A stretch of 23,662 bases of DNA from a virus. The position numbers were made by a program, and so were the translations under genes. A model generated the notes under the pieces. It saw only the letters and a list, made by a program, of their open reading frames with translations. It had not been told where the DNA came from and ran no database searches. Of this stretch, positions 1 to 6,338 are shown piece after piece; position 1 is the first letter of the stretch; the number at the start of each line of letters is the position of its first letter. Location: IMG/VR virus record IMGVR_UViG_3300049856_000086, positions 1 to 23,662 of that record, one strand, 5' to 3'.

Positions 1-659
1 ATCATTTTCTTAGATCAAAAAAACAAGGAGAGTGCTGTCAACATATAGATGGTGATACTGACAACAATTGTATTGAAAATCTTTTTTGGGGAATGCGCTC
101 TAATGCAACCCTATGCGTAGCTAGATACAATGTTAAGCCAGACCTAAAAAAGTGGCATCCTATACCTGGATTTGAAGGGTACTTTATTTCACGACAAGCG
201 GAGGTCGCATCTATTCTAAGAAACAAAATCATTATCCTAAAACCAGGAAAAGGTGGGCACGGATATTTTCATTTTTCTTTATATGCAGGCAACATAAGTT
301 TTACTAAAAAGCTTCACTATTTAATGATGATAACATTTATTGGTCCGCGGCCAAATGGAATGTTTATATGCCATAACAATGGCATAAAGACGGACAACAG
401 GTTGTCTAATTTAAGATATGATACTCAGAAATCTAATGAGCTGGACGCCATTAAGCACGGACATAAAGCAAAAGGATCTCGTCACGGTAAAAGTATATTA
501 AACGAAGAACAGGTTATTAAAATAATTAACGACAACAATAAAACACAAATGGAAATGGCTATTGAATATGGAGTATCAAGGAGCACTATAGCTATGATTA
601 AATGCGGATCTAACTGGCGGCACTTGAGAGAAGAACTTAACAAGATATTAGATAAATAA
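1..659 (+). CDS. HNH homing-type endonuclease, tandem HNH-NUMOD4-HNH, 5' partial
   Basis: The reading frame is open from base 3, so the gene starts outside the window; the ATG at 93 is internal. The first visible part (nt 33-92) reads as the end of an HNH_3 domain, with HIDGDTDNN followed by ENLFWG. It is followed by a NUMOD4-like DNA-binding motif (nt 153-206, WHPIPGFEGYF), then a second HNH_3 domain (nt 309-420) containing LHYL, CHNNG and DNRLSNL. The C-terminal 55 residues look like a nuclease-associated helix-turn-helix (MAIEYGVSRSTIAMIK). So two HNH units are joined in one chain. The second has HNNG where the family usually has HxDG, so its activity may be altered. Such genes are usually free-standing selfish homing endonucleases in phages. 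The stop lies only 4 nt before the tRNA gene. The family call is strong; which HNH unit is active is unknown. Confidence 0.88.
   Translation, partial: HFLRSKKQGECCQHIDGDTDNNCIENLFWGMRSNATLCVARYNVKPDLKKWHPIPGFEGYFISRQAEVASILRNKIIILKPGKGGHGYFHFSLYAGNISFTKKLHYLMMITFIGPRPNGMFICHNNGIKTDNRLSNLRYDTQKSNELDAIKHGHKAKGSRHGKSILNEEQVIKIINDNNKTQMEMAIEYGVSRSTIAMIKCGSNWRHLREELNKILDK
631..652 (+). repeat. Direct repeat copy 1 (left of tRNA-Leu)
   Basis: A 22-nt segment at the 3' end of the HNH gene matches 803-824 at 21 of 22 positions. It encodes ELNKIL in the HNH frame. The two copies bracket the tRNA-Leu gene and are 172 nt apart. Confidence 0.85.
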
Positions 660-663
660 TATC

Positions 664-750
664 GGCAGCGTGGAGGAATGGTATACTCATCGGCCTCAAA
701 AGCCGCCGTAACTAATGTTATTGTGGGTTCGAGTCCCACCGCTGCTACCA
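664..750 (+). tRNA. tRNA-Leu (anticodon CAA)
   Basis: A class II tRNA can be folded by eye. The 7-bp acceptor stem pairs 664-670 with 740-746, including a terminal G-U pair. The D-arm is short. The anticodon stem is CGGC/GCCG with loop CTCAAAA, giving anticodon CAA (697-699), which reads Leu UUG. There is a long variable arm with a 5-bp stem (GTAAC/GTTAT), and a T-arm GTGGG-TTCGAGT-CCCAC. A discriminator A and the CCA end are encoded (747-750). The long variable arm and anticodon agree on leucine. The gene sits inside a protein-coding operon, 4 nt after the HNH stop codon, so it must be cut from a longer transcript or have its own promoter, which I cannot see. Confidence 0.95.
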
Positions 751-768
751 AAATTAATAAGGAGAGAT

Positions 769-831
769 ATGAATTTGAAAGAGGCATGTGACATAGTTTT
801 TAAAGAACTTAGCAAGATATTAGAGGATTAA
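769..831 (+). CDS. Small ORF, 20 aa, unknown
   Basis: This ATG-initiated ORF is preceded by a good Shine-Dalgarno (AAGGAGAG, 760-766). It encodes 20 residues beginning MNLKEACDIV and ending ELSKILED. The last third matches, in the same frame, the C-terminal end of the HNH protein upstream of the tRNA because of the 22-bp direct repeat. It may be a genuine micro-protein, a leader peptide coupled to the next ORF (AGAGGA just before its stop serves the ATG at 833), or a relic of a duplicated or displaced gene end. No family recognised. Confidence 0.4.
   Translation: MNLKEACDIVFKELSKILED
803..824 (+). repeat. Direct repeat copy 2 (right of tRNA-Leu)
   Basis: Second copy of the 22-nt sequence at 631-652, with a single A/G difference. 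It lies in the end of the 20-aa ORF and encodes ELSKIL in the matching frame. Confidence 0.85.
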
Positions 832-832
832 C

Positions 833-943
833 ATGCGAGATGGGGTTCCTTTGCTAGGATTAAATATTAGGCTGGACAGCTCCAGACGGCCCCTGATCGC
901 TTCAATACTTACTGACCTAGCAGTAACTAGTAACGATTATTAG
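833..943 (+). CDS. Small ORF, 36 aa, unknown
   Basis: The ATG lies one base after the stop of the preceding 20-aa ORF. It has AGAGGA at 5-nt spacing, as expected of a translationally coupled phage micro-gene. The product starts MRDGVPLLGL and ends LAVTSNDY, without cysteines or an evident membrane segment. No family is recognised. Support is positional only (RBS, coupling), and it could be a chance ORF. Confidence 0.3.
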   Translation: MRDGVPLLGLNIRLDSSRRPLIASILTDLAVTSNDY

Positions 944-999
944 CATTTACTAGGCATTATTAAGAGATATTTAAACTATTTACCGTTGGAGCAGTAAGA
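944..999 (+). other. Short non-coding gap in the + strand operon
   Basis: A 56-nt AT-rich gap between micro-ORFs. I see no convincing -35/-10 pair, hairpin terminator or RNA gene. It ends with the Shine-Dalgarno GGAG (988-991) that serves the ATG at 1000. Confidence 0.4.
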
Positions 1000-1137
1000 A
1001 TGAATTACTTTGAGCATGTGAAATTCACAACTTTAACGAGTAAACGTGAATCTATTTTAACTGAATTCACTCGTGCTTATGAAACAACCAACTATCTGGA
1101 AATTCCAGAGTGTTCAGAGAAGAGAGGTGAGGTATGA
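1000..1137 (+). CDS. Small protein, 45 aa, unknown
   Basis: Starts at ATG 1000 after TTGGAGCAGTAAG (GGAG, spacing 8 nt). It ends with TGA overlapping the next ATG in an ATGA junction (1134-1137). The protein begins MNYFEHVKFTTL and ends LEIPECSEKRGEV; it is polar, with no membrane segment. The RBS plus ATGA coupling to a clearly spaced downstream gene argues that it is real. Function unknown; small phage operon proteins of this kind are often host-takeover or regulatory factors, but nothing here shows that. Confidence 0.5.
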   Translation: MNYFEHVKFTTLTSKRESILTEFTRAYETTNYLEIPECSEKRGEV

Positions 1138-1358
1138 GCGAAGCTAATTGCGCACAGGAAACAAATAAAAGATATAAACTTAGAATGTCATTTAGAAATG
1201 TTAAATCAATTATTAAGTTTAATATATGGCGTGCTTTTTGGAGAACGCTTTGGTTTTTACATTTAGGGTGGCAATATTCTAAGTTAACTTGCCACTTAGG
1301 TATTTATAGAAAATTTCCAGATGGTCGATGTCAATATTGCGGAGTAAAACACAAATGA
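1134..1358 (+). CDS. Small basic protein with Cys/His C-terminus, unknown
   Basis: A 74-aa protein coupled at both ends: its ATG is inside the stop of the preceding gene, and its TGA overlaps the ATG of the HNH gene at 1355. GAGGTGAGG precedes the start. The centre is rich in aromatic and basic residues (WRAFWRTLWFLHLGW). The C-terminus contains C-H-L-G and then CQYCGVKH, giving two cysteines in a C-x-x-C pair with flanking Cys and His, like a minimal zinc-binding knuckle. Family not recognised. The aromatic stretch could also be membrane-active. Existence is well supported by the couplings; function is unknown. Confidence 0.55.
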   Translation: MSEANCAQETNKRYKLRMSFRNVKSIIKFNIWRAFWRTLWFLHLGWQYSKLTCHLGIYRKFPDGRCQYCGVKHK

Positions 1359-1954
1359 CCACCCCTAAAACCATGAGCGAGAAAGAAATTTGGAAAGAAA
1401 TACCAGGGTATTTTGGAAAATATGAAGCCTCAAGTAAGGGACGAATTAGGTCGTTATTTATTATAAATCGCAGTGCAAATAAAAAAAGATTAAATCCTTT
1501 AATTCTTTCTCAGTCATCTGGATATAATAACTATAAAATCGTCCAGCTATCCATAGGAAACAAAAGATCAACGCAGCTTGTTCACAGGCTAGTACTTTTG
1601 TCTTTTATTGTAAAAAACCATTCTTCGCAACAATGTTCGCATATAGACGGAAATTCAGAAAATAATAATATAAACAATTTAGAGTGGGCAAGTGCATCTA
1701 AAAATATACTTATGAAAAACATTCATGGGACGGTTCTTAATGGAGAAAAAAACTTACAGTCTAAATTAAAAGAAATCGAAGTTATTAAAATATGCAAAAG
1801 AATTATAAATGGGCATTCGTTTTCATCTATATCAAAAGATTATTGTGTTCATCAAAACACAATAAGAAGCATTTCTAACAAAAGACTATGGAAATATTTA
1901 ACAGATAAGCATTTTGGATTAAAAAATATTCGTGAGTTGAGAGGTATTGAGTGA
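1355..1954 (+). CDS. NUMOD4/HNH homing-type endonuclease
   Basis: About 199 residues from the ATG at 1355, chosen because it forms an ATGA overlap with the upstream stop; an earlier in-frame ATG at 1328 would overlap the neighbour more and lacks support. Order of parts: NUMOD4-like motif (residues 13-34, WKEIPGYFGKYEAS), HNH_3 nuclease (about residues 74-115) with LVHRLV (H77), CSHIDGN (H96) and NNLEW, then a C-terminal helix-turn-helix (about 140-180, FSSISKDYCVHQNTIRSI). This is the usual layout of free-standing phage homing endonucleases that cut phage-free relatives of the site and spread by repair. It is unusually well fitted into the operon, since its TGA overlaps the GTG of the next gene. 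Confidence 0.9.
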   Translation: MTTPKTMSEKEIWKEIPGYFGKYEASSKGRIRSLFIINRSANKKRLNPLILSQSSGYNNYKIVQLSIGNKRSTQLVHRLVLLSFIVKNHSSQQCSHIDGNSENNNINNLEWASASKNILMKNIHGTVLNGEKNLQSKLKEIEVIKICKRIINGHSFSSISKDYCVHQNTIRSISNKRLWKYLTDKHFGLKNIRELRGIE

Positions 1955-2157
1955 AACGCATCCTAGAATTCACATTCCCTGAGGATAAAGAAGAGTATGA
2001 AATGGCCGTTAAAGGGCCGATATATAATCTCATGTGGACAGAGCTTGATGAGTTTATTAGATCTAAGCGCAAGTATGAGAATAAGAAGTCGATAAGTATT
2101 GATGAGCTGACCAAATTTATAGTACAACTTGAGAATGACTATCTCAACGGAGAGTAA
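1951..2157 (+). CDS. Small acidic phage protein, 68 aa
   Basis: Starts at GTG 1951 (GTGA overlap with the HNH stop; GAGAGG 6 nt upstream). The sequence pattern FTFPEDKEEYEMAVKGP, then WTELDEFIRSKRKYE, resembles small proteins that recur in many phages of Gram-negative bacteria. Their role is not established; I recall the pattern but not a function. The protein is helical and charged with no membrane segment. The end of the gene carries the GGAG that serves the endolysin start at 2160, so the two are likely translated together. Confidence 0.65.
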   Translation: MKRILEFTFPEDKEEYEMAVKGPIYNLMWTELDEFIRSKRKYENKKSISIDELTKFIVQLENDYLNGE

Positions 2158-2159
2158 AA

Positions 2160-2684
2160 ATGCTTAGACAATTCATCGAATGGTTAATTAAATTACTTCA
2201 AGTTAAACTAGACACCCTTCCAAAAGAAGAACCAAAGACAGAGATTAAACCATCGGTACCGCCGATCAGCCATATCCCATGGTACGACATAGCCTTAAAA
2301 GAAGTGGGCACGAAAGAGACTGCTGGTGACGTTGATTCTAAGCGTGTTCTTGAATACCAGAAGGCCACGACATTAATGGCTACAGATGATGAGACTCCGT
2401 GGTGTTCTTCATTCGTATGCTGGTGCCTAGAAAAAGCAGGGTATAAATCGACTAACAGCTCATGGGCTAAGTCTTACTTAAAATACGGCACTGAGATGAC
2501 AACTCCGAAACAAGGATGTATCGCAGTCCTTACGCGTGGTCCAAAGAACGGACATGTGGCTTTTTATGTAGGACACAATGAAAATGGAACTGTATCTTTA
2601 CTTGGCGGTAATCAATCAAACTCTGTGTGCATTAAGAGTTATCCAGCCAGCATGATCTTAGGATATCGCTGGCCAGTTAAATAA
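2160..2684 (+). CDS. Endolysin, CHAP-like peptidase (TIGR02594 type)
   Basis: A 174-aa cell-wall hydrolase, probably cutting peptidoglycan peptide bonds or the amide link for host lysis. The domain covers residues 39-174: IPWYDIALKEVGTKE, catalytic Cys in TPWCSSFVCWCL (C82), His in NGHVAFYVG (H132), and an LGGNQSN motif (N151), ending in YPASMILGYRWP. This order and these motifs fit the TIGR02594 NlpC/P60/CHAP-related family common in phages. The first 20 residues (MLRQFIEWLIKLLQVKL) are amphipathic-hydrophobic and are followed by a Pro/Lys/Glu linker. They could be a signal-anchor or a wall-binding helix; this is uncertain. It is the last gene of the + strand operon, and its stop abuts the stop of a convergent virion gene. 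Confidence 0.88.
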   Translation: MLRQFIEWLIKLLQVKLDTLPKEEPKTEIKPSVPPISHIPWYDIALKEVGTKETAGDVDSKRVLEYQKATTLMATDDETPWCSSFVCWCLEKAGYKSTNSSWAKSYLKYGTEMTTPKQGCIAVLTRGPKNGHVAFYVGHNENGTVSLLGGNQSNSVCIKSYPASMILGYRWPVK

Positions 2685-3011
2685 TTAGTAACCGTTAGTG
2701 AATTGAACGCCTTGAACTTCGATCTTTACTCGAGATCCGGTGACTGTATTTGCGTTAAGTCCAAAGTTAGGACCAATGTAGATCTGTTCAAAAAACTGTG
2801 ATCCTGATCCTGTAGAAGTATATAGAACCTGCCCACCGATTGTCACCGTACCACCAGCGCCAGTACCACCGATGTCTGTGCATCTGATCCAGACGACAGC
2901 ATAAGAGTCTACAGGAGTTGTGTGAGCCGTTGCGAATCCTGAACCGCCAGGAGAGGTTACTGTGTTGTTAATCCCTGAACTAACTGCTGGGACATTGCTA
3001 TAAGTTGCGAT
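2685..3011 (-). CDS. Small tail-associated protein, apparent ATC start
   Basis: An open frame of 108 codons reads (I/M)ATYSNVPAVSSGIN at the start and KIEVQGVQFTNGY at the end. It is rich in Gly/Thr/Ser with beta-type patterning, like the neighbouring tail proteins. A perfect GGAGG (3017-3021) lies 5 nt before ATC (3009-3011). In the same frame a TAG sits directly upstream (3021-3023), so translation cannot enter from the preceding gene. No ATG, GTG or TTG occurs before a GTG at about codon 56. The ATC is therefore the most likely start, unless a sequencing error changed an ATG. Likely a virion or receptor-binding accessory protein at the 3' end of the tail operon. Family not recognised. Confidence 0.65.
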   Translation of the reverse strand: MATYSNVPAVSSGINNTVTSPGGSGFATAHTTPVDSYAVVWIRCTDIGGTGAGGTVTIGGQVLYTSTGSGSQFFEQIYIGPNFGLNANTVTGSRVKIEVQGVQFTNGY

Positions 3012-3016
3012 AGTAG

Positions 3017-3021
3017 CCTCC
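3017..3021 (-). promoter_or_regulatory. Strong Shine-Dalgarno before a non-canonical start
   Basis: On the minus strand GGAGG is followed by CTACT and then ATC. The spacing of 5 nt is optimal, and this is what places the start of the 108-aa gene at ATC 3011 in the absence of any standard start codon. Confidence 0.7.
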
Positions 3022-3024
3022 TAA

Positions 3025-3561
3025 TTATCTAGGTCTAAAGCCGATTGAAAGTCCACAGTTCTGAGCTAATACCTGAACCGCGTCGATGTTTAAAACCAAC
3101 ATGTCACCTGCATTTAAATTCACTGTAGACAATACGGGTAGCGTAGTGCCAGAAGGGTTTTCTAAAGCAGTTGATGTTACAAAGTTATAAGAAACATAAG
3201 CGTAATTTCCTGCAGTAAAACTTATTGAGGGCTTAACTGAGAAAATACTTGTACCGCCAGCAGGTGTATTACTGGACGTGTATCTACGAATATCTATTGT
3301 CGTAGTTCCTGAAGTGCCAGCGATTAAATTATACATAGACACAGCACTGATCTCGACATCGGCCTCAAAGATAATAGCACCGTCAAGGCCCGGACCCGTT
3401 TTGTATGGACCGTTAGCTTTAAAGTCCCATCGAACATATTGAGAATCGTTAATGAAATTAGTAGATGCGCCGACTCTTTTGAGTAAGGCCTCTGACACAG
3501 AAGCTTTGTAATTTGTCTCAGCCTCTTGGATGTTAATTCTTTGTGGAGCAATATCTACCAT
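3025..3561 (-). CDS. Tail structural protein, unknown (178 aa)
   Basis: Starts at ATG 3561 with AAAGGA 5 nt upstream. The N-terminus (MVDIAPQRINIQEAETNYKA) is helical. The rest is a beta-rich, Gly/Thr/Ser-heavy domain ending DAVQVLAQNCGLSIGFRPR, a pattern often seen at the end of phage tail-tip or receptor-binding proteins. It lies between the large hub protein and the small terminal tail gene, in the same direction. It is probably a virion protein attached to the tail tip. Not assigned to a named family. Confidence 0.6.
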   Translation of the reverse strand: MVDIAPQRINIQEAETNYKASVSEALLKRVGASTNFINDSQYVRWDFKANGPYKTGPGLDGAIIFEADVEISAVSMYNLIAGTSGTTTIDIRRYTSSNTPAGGTSIFSVKPSISFTAGNYAYVSYNFVTSTALENPSGTTLPVLSTVNLNAGDMLVLNIDAVQVLAQNCGLSIGFRPR

Positions 3562-3573
3562 GACAATCCTTTG

Positions 3574-6018
3574 TTATAACACGCGATAAGGCAAAGCTTT
3601 ATCAGGAAAACCGATAAGCTCTATGAACTCTCCTGCTGATGGGACAAATCCTAATGATCCATCTACAGTTATCGTGTTTCCAGTAATATCGTTGACCAAA
3701 ACTTCTGGGCTGTCATTAGTAAAATCGTCGTTATGAATGCGGACAATCGAGCCCACAAAGATCTTACCTACATCACCAGCGCCTACGTCAAAGACAGTAG
3801 TCGAGGCCCCTGATACAATTTCGATCTGAGGATTAAAGTGAGCATACAAGAGCTTGTGAATAGCCTCTTCTCTTGCGTCTGTGCTAGATGGATATTGAGA
3901 TATGTCCACGATATAATCAGCAGGAGGAGCTATTGAAAGGCTAGGGCTTACTAACATTCTATAATCATTTGAAGGTTCAAACCCTGTTAGGGTGACCTCT
4001 TCATAAAATGACCAGTCTTGTGAGTGGACTGCGATCCTTAATCCAATGCTCGAAGACCATTTATCTTTTTCTTTATTAGGGAATGTCGTTGAGAAAGAAT
4101 CCTTTATTACAATTGAATCAACTGTAGAACCAGTATCAACATAAGAACTAGGAGCAATGACACCATATCTACCATCGATTTCAAATCCCGTAGACAATAA
4201 ATCTAGCGAGACGTCCCCTGTTTTAATGTTTAAAGACTTGTTCACGACCTCATACAACTGAGGCTGAGTATCTCGATTACCTTCTAAAATATCTGATACC
4301 TTAAGGGCAGCTGATCCAAAGACAACGGTGTCGCCGACATCGATAGGATAGCCAGTCTTGAATAATGTTTTAAGCCCACTGATTTTCTGAGCTGCAAACT
4401 GATACCTATCTAATAATCTCTGTGAGTTAGTTCTTAAGATAGCGTCGTTCTGATTAGAAGGTCTCAATCCTTTAGACTCAATGATCAAAGGCTTGTTGCG
4501 AATGGCTTTGAATCTAGACTGAGAGTCAGCAGAGAACGTTACGCTGCCAGTTAGAAACTTATCCTCTAGCAACGCCTTATCATATTTGTAGATTACTGAA
4601 TTATAAAACCCTTGATTCACTGAACGTGTAGGGCTTATCTCTCCTGGATCAACGACCGTATTCTCATCGAGGATTCTAATCTCTTGATCTGCAATGGGCG
4701 GTAGTGTTAGACCAACCGAAGCCGATGCTTGTCTAGGTAATGAATAAAAGTTAGCTGGAAAATATATCTCTTTTGATAAGAATTCTTTCCCGTCGATCTC
4801 GTCCTCTAAATAGAAAGTGTAATCGGGAATGTTAGCAGAGAATCTTTCTACCATCTGCTCATGCCTTGCCACGTCAACATCATCTATAGACATCCCAAGA
4901 CCTTCGGCCATGGTCGCGTATTTAGAAACAAAGGCCACGGTTGCGGGTGAGCCAAACTCTAAACTTAAGTCCTGATTAACAGAGACCCAAGAGCCTAGAT
5001 CGTTCTGTCCAAAGCCAGTGATAAAAAGACCAGAGATGTTATTCCCGCCGATCAGAGATCCAGAGATGTTGACCTTATCGCCAACAACTAATCCATATTT
5101 TCTTTGAGTGTTGGGATAGCTAAAGAATATCACCCTTGGATCTAAGTCCGTAGGCCCCTTGGCACCGATGTTATTAATCGATGTTGTGGCGTATTCAAAC
5201 GGTTGAGAGAGCATAAGCTTAAGCGCCAGCTCAATAGCCGTTCCTTGTAGTGAGTAGAATGTAGATACCTCGTCACCGATTGCATGAGAGGCCGCTACAG
5301 TTCCTAACTGCCCACGGGTTAATCCTGTGAACTGAGTGCTAGACTTAGTAGGTGCTTGAATAATTTCATCATTGATCTTGATATAAGACTTAAGGTTGGC
5401 ATCGTTCGATGAGATAAAACCGTTTGTAGTCAGGACAGATACAGTTGTATCCCCTGGGCTTACAATCGCTGACAACTTAGAGGTTTGTTTAATGAATAGT
5501 TTTTGTCTCTTCTGCTGCTCAGGATGGGCAATAGTAAAGGCAATAGTTGCTGCTTTACTAGACACCTCTGAGATTATTCCCTTTAAGATGATAACAGAAT
5601 CCTCAGGATGAAGGCCGTCACCATAGTTAAAGTAAACTATAGCCTTCTTACTCAAGATTTCATCTAACACAAATCCAGGACTAATGATCTTAGTGATCTC
5701 GCCGTTCTTATCTAGAAGCTCTATCTTAAGCGAGGACACGCTTTGACTTGACCCCTTGTCTTGTTCTAATTGCTGATTAATCGTCGATCCTGAGCCAGAT
5801 AAAGAGATGTAGGGCTTGATTGTTTCATCTGCTACAGAACCACCAAACACAAGTCCAGGCTGTCCGAAGTAAATATGATTCTCTCCAAACCTGGCATATT
5901 CCAAAGTGTCGAGCGCAGAATAGAGATTAGGCAAGCCTTCGATCTCAAGAATAATATTAGGAGAGATATTTCGTTGTGCGTTAAGGAGTCTAGCTCTAGC
6001 CGATAATTCTAAAGCCAT
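3574..6018 (-). CDS. Large tail hub / tail-tip protein
   Basis: 814 residues, with its ATG overlapping the previous stop (TAATG). The N-terminal part reads ALELSARARLLNAQRNISP and then a segment with NQQLEQDKGSSQSVSSLKI and ELLDKNGEITKIISPG, followed by alternating beta domains. I recall such beginnings in large tail-hub or baseplate-hub-like proteins of uncultured siphoviruses. The mid-region holds TIKPY-, FSYP- and DVDVARHEQMVERF-type segments and the C-terminus is beta-rich (SIVRIHNDDFTNDSPEVLV). Role by size and position: central tail-tip protein that closes the tube and carries fibres, analogous to lambda J or the Tal proteins. No lysozyme or peptidase motif seen. Class call is moderate. 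Confidence 0.65.
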   Translation of the reverse strand: MALELSARARLLNAQRNISPNIILEIEGLPNLYSALDTLEYARFGENHIYFGQPGLVFGGSVADETIKPYISLSGSGSTINQQLEQDKGSSQSVSSLKIELLDKNGEITKIISPGFVLDEILSKKAIVYFNYGDGLHPEDSVIILKGIISEVSSKAATIAFTIAHPEQQKRQKLFIKQTSKLSAIVSPGDTTVSVLTTNGFISSNDANLKSYIKINDEIIQAPTKSSTQFTGLTRGQLGTVAASHAIGDEVSTFYSLQGTAIELALKLMLSQPFEYATTSINNIGAKGPTDLDPRVIFFSYPNTQRKYGLVVGDKVNISGSLIGGNNISGLFITGFGQNDLGSWVSVNQDLSLEFGSPATVAFVSKYATMAEGLGMSIDDVDVARHEQMVERFSANIPDYTFYLEDEIDGKEFLSKEIYFPANFYSLPRQASASVGLTLPPIADQEIRILDENTVVDPGEISPTRSVNQGFYNSVIYKYDKALLEDKFLTGSVTFSADSQSRFKAIRNKPLIIESKGLRPSNQNDAILRTNSQRLLDRYQFAAQKISGLKTLFKTGYPIDVGDTVVFGSAALKVSDILEGNRDTQPQLYEVVNKSLNIKTGDVSLDLLSTGFEIDGRYGVIAPSSYVDTGSTVDSIVIKDSFSTTFPNKEKDKWSSSIGLRIAVHSQDWSFYEEVTLTGFEPSNDYRMLVSPSLSIAPPADYIVDISQYPSSTDAREEAIHKLLYAHFNPQIEIVSGASTTVFDVGAGDVGKIFVGSIVRIHNDDFTNDSPEVLVNDITGNTITVDGSLGFVPSAGEFIELIGFPDKALPYRVL

Positions 6019-6338
6019 TAGTTACCCTTACAATGCTTGTCCGCATATTTAATAACGTCACGTCCCCAGTCATTCATGATTGGAACGTCTTCAGCTTTGT
6101 AACCGATAATCCCGTCACACTCAGACAAAGGTAATTGCACACACTTACCGTCTGGACCCTTTTCGCATGAGAATGAAATAGTATCAGACTTAACGACGTT
6201 AAACTTAAGGCATACGTTACGAGATATTAAAGGGCGATAGACAGGACGGGCTGGGTACTTAGGGAACCCAGCGCAGCCGATAATACTAAGGGCGCTTATT
6301 ACCATTAAGAAGGTCTTCTGTAGACTGTGCAATCTCAT
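6018..6338 (-). CDS. Lipoprotein, outer-spanin-like candidate
   Basis: A 106-aa product if begun at ATG 6338, preferred over the ATG at 6350 because GGGAG lies 5 nt before it. A lipoprotein signal is clear: MRLHSLQKT, hydrophobic FLMVISALSII, then the lipobox ending in Cys22 (IIGC), followed by AG, which favours the outer membrane over inner-membrane retention. The mature N-terminus is proline-rich (FPKYPARPVYRP), as in Rz1-type outer spanins, but the remaining 60+ residues with four cysteines are longer than typical Rz1. Its start lies inside the upstream gene in another frame (53-nt overlap), the classic nested Rz/Rz1 arrangement. Alternative: a superinfection-exclusion lipoprotein. Confidence 0.6.
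   Translation of the reverse strand: MRLHSLQKTFLMVISALSIIGCAGFPKYPARPVYRPLISRNVCLKFNVVKSDTISFSCEKGPDGKCVQLPLSECDGIIGYKAEDVPIMNDWGRDVIKYADKHCKGN

Noticed and set aside
482-787. 101-codon minus-strand open frame antisense to HNH and tRNA
   Set aside because: It overlaps a well-supported HNH gene and the tRNA gene on the opposite strand, has no family resemblance and arises from their sequence.
832-999. Possible second tRNA or structured RNA after the tRNA-Leu
   Set aside because: I could not draw a T-arm or acceptor stem; only weak short complementarities are present.
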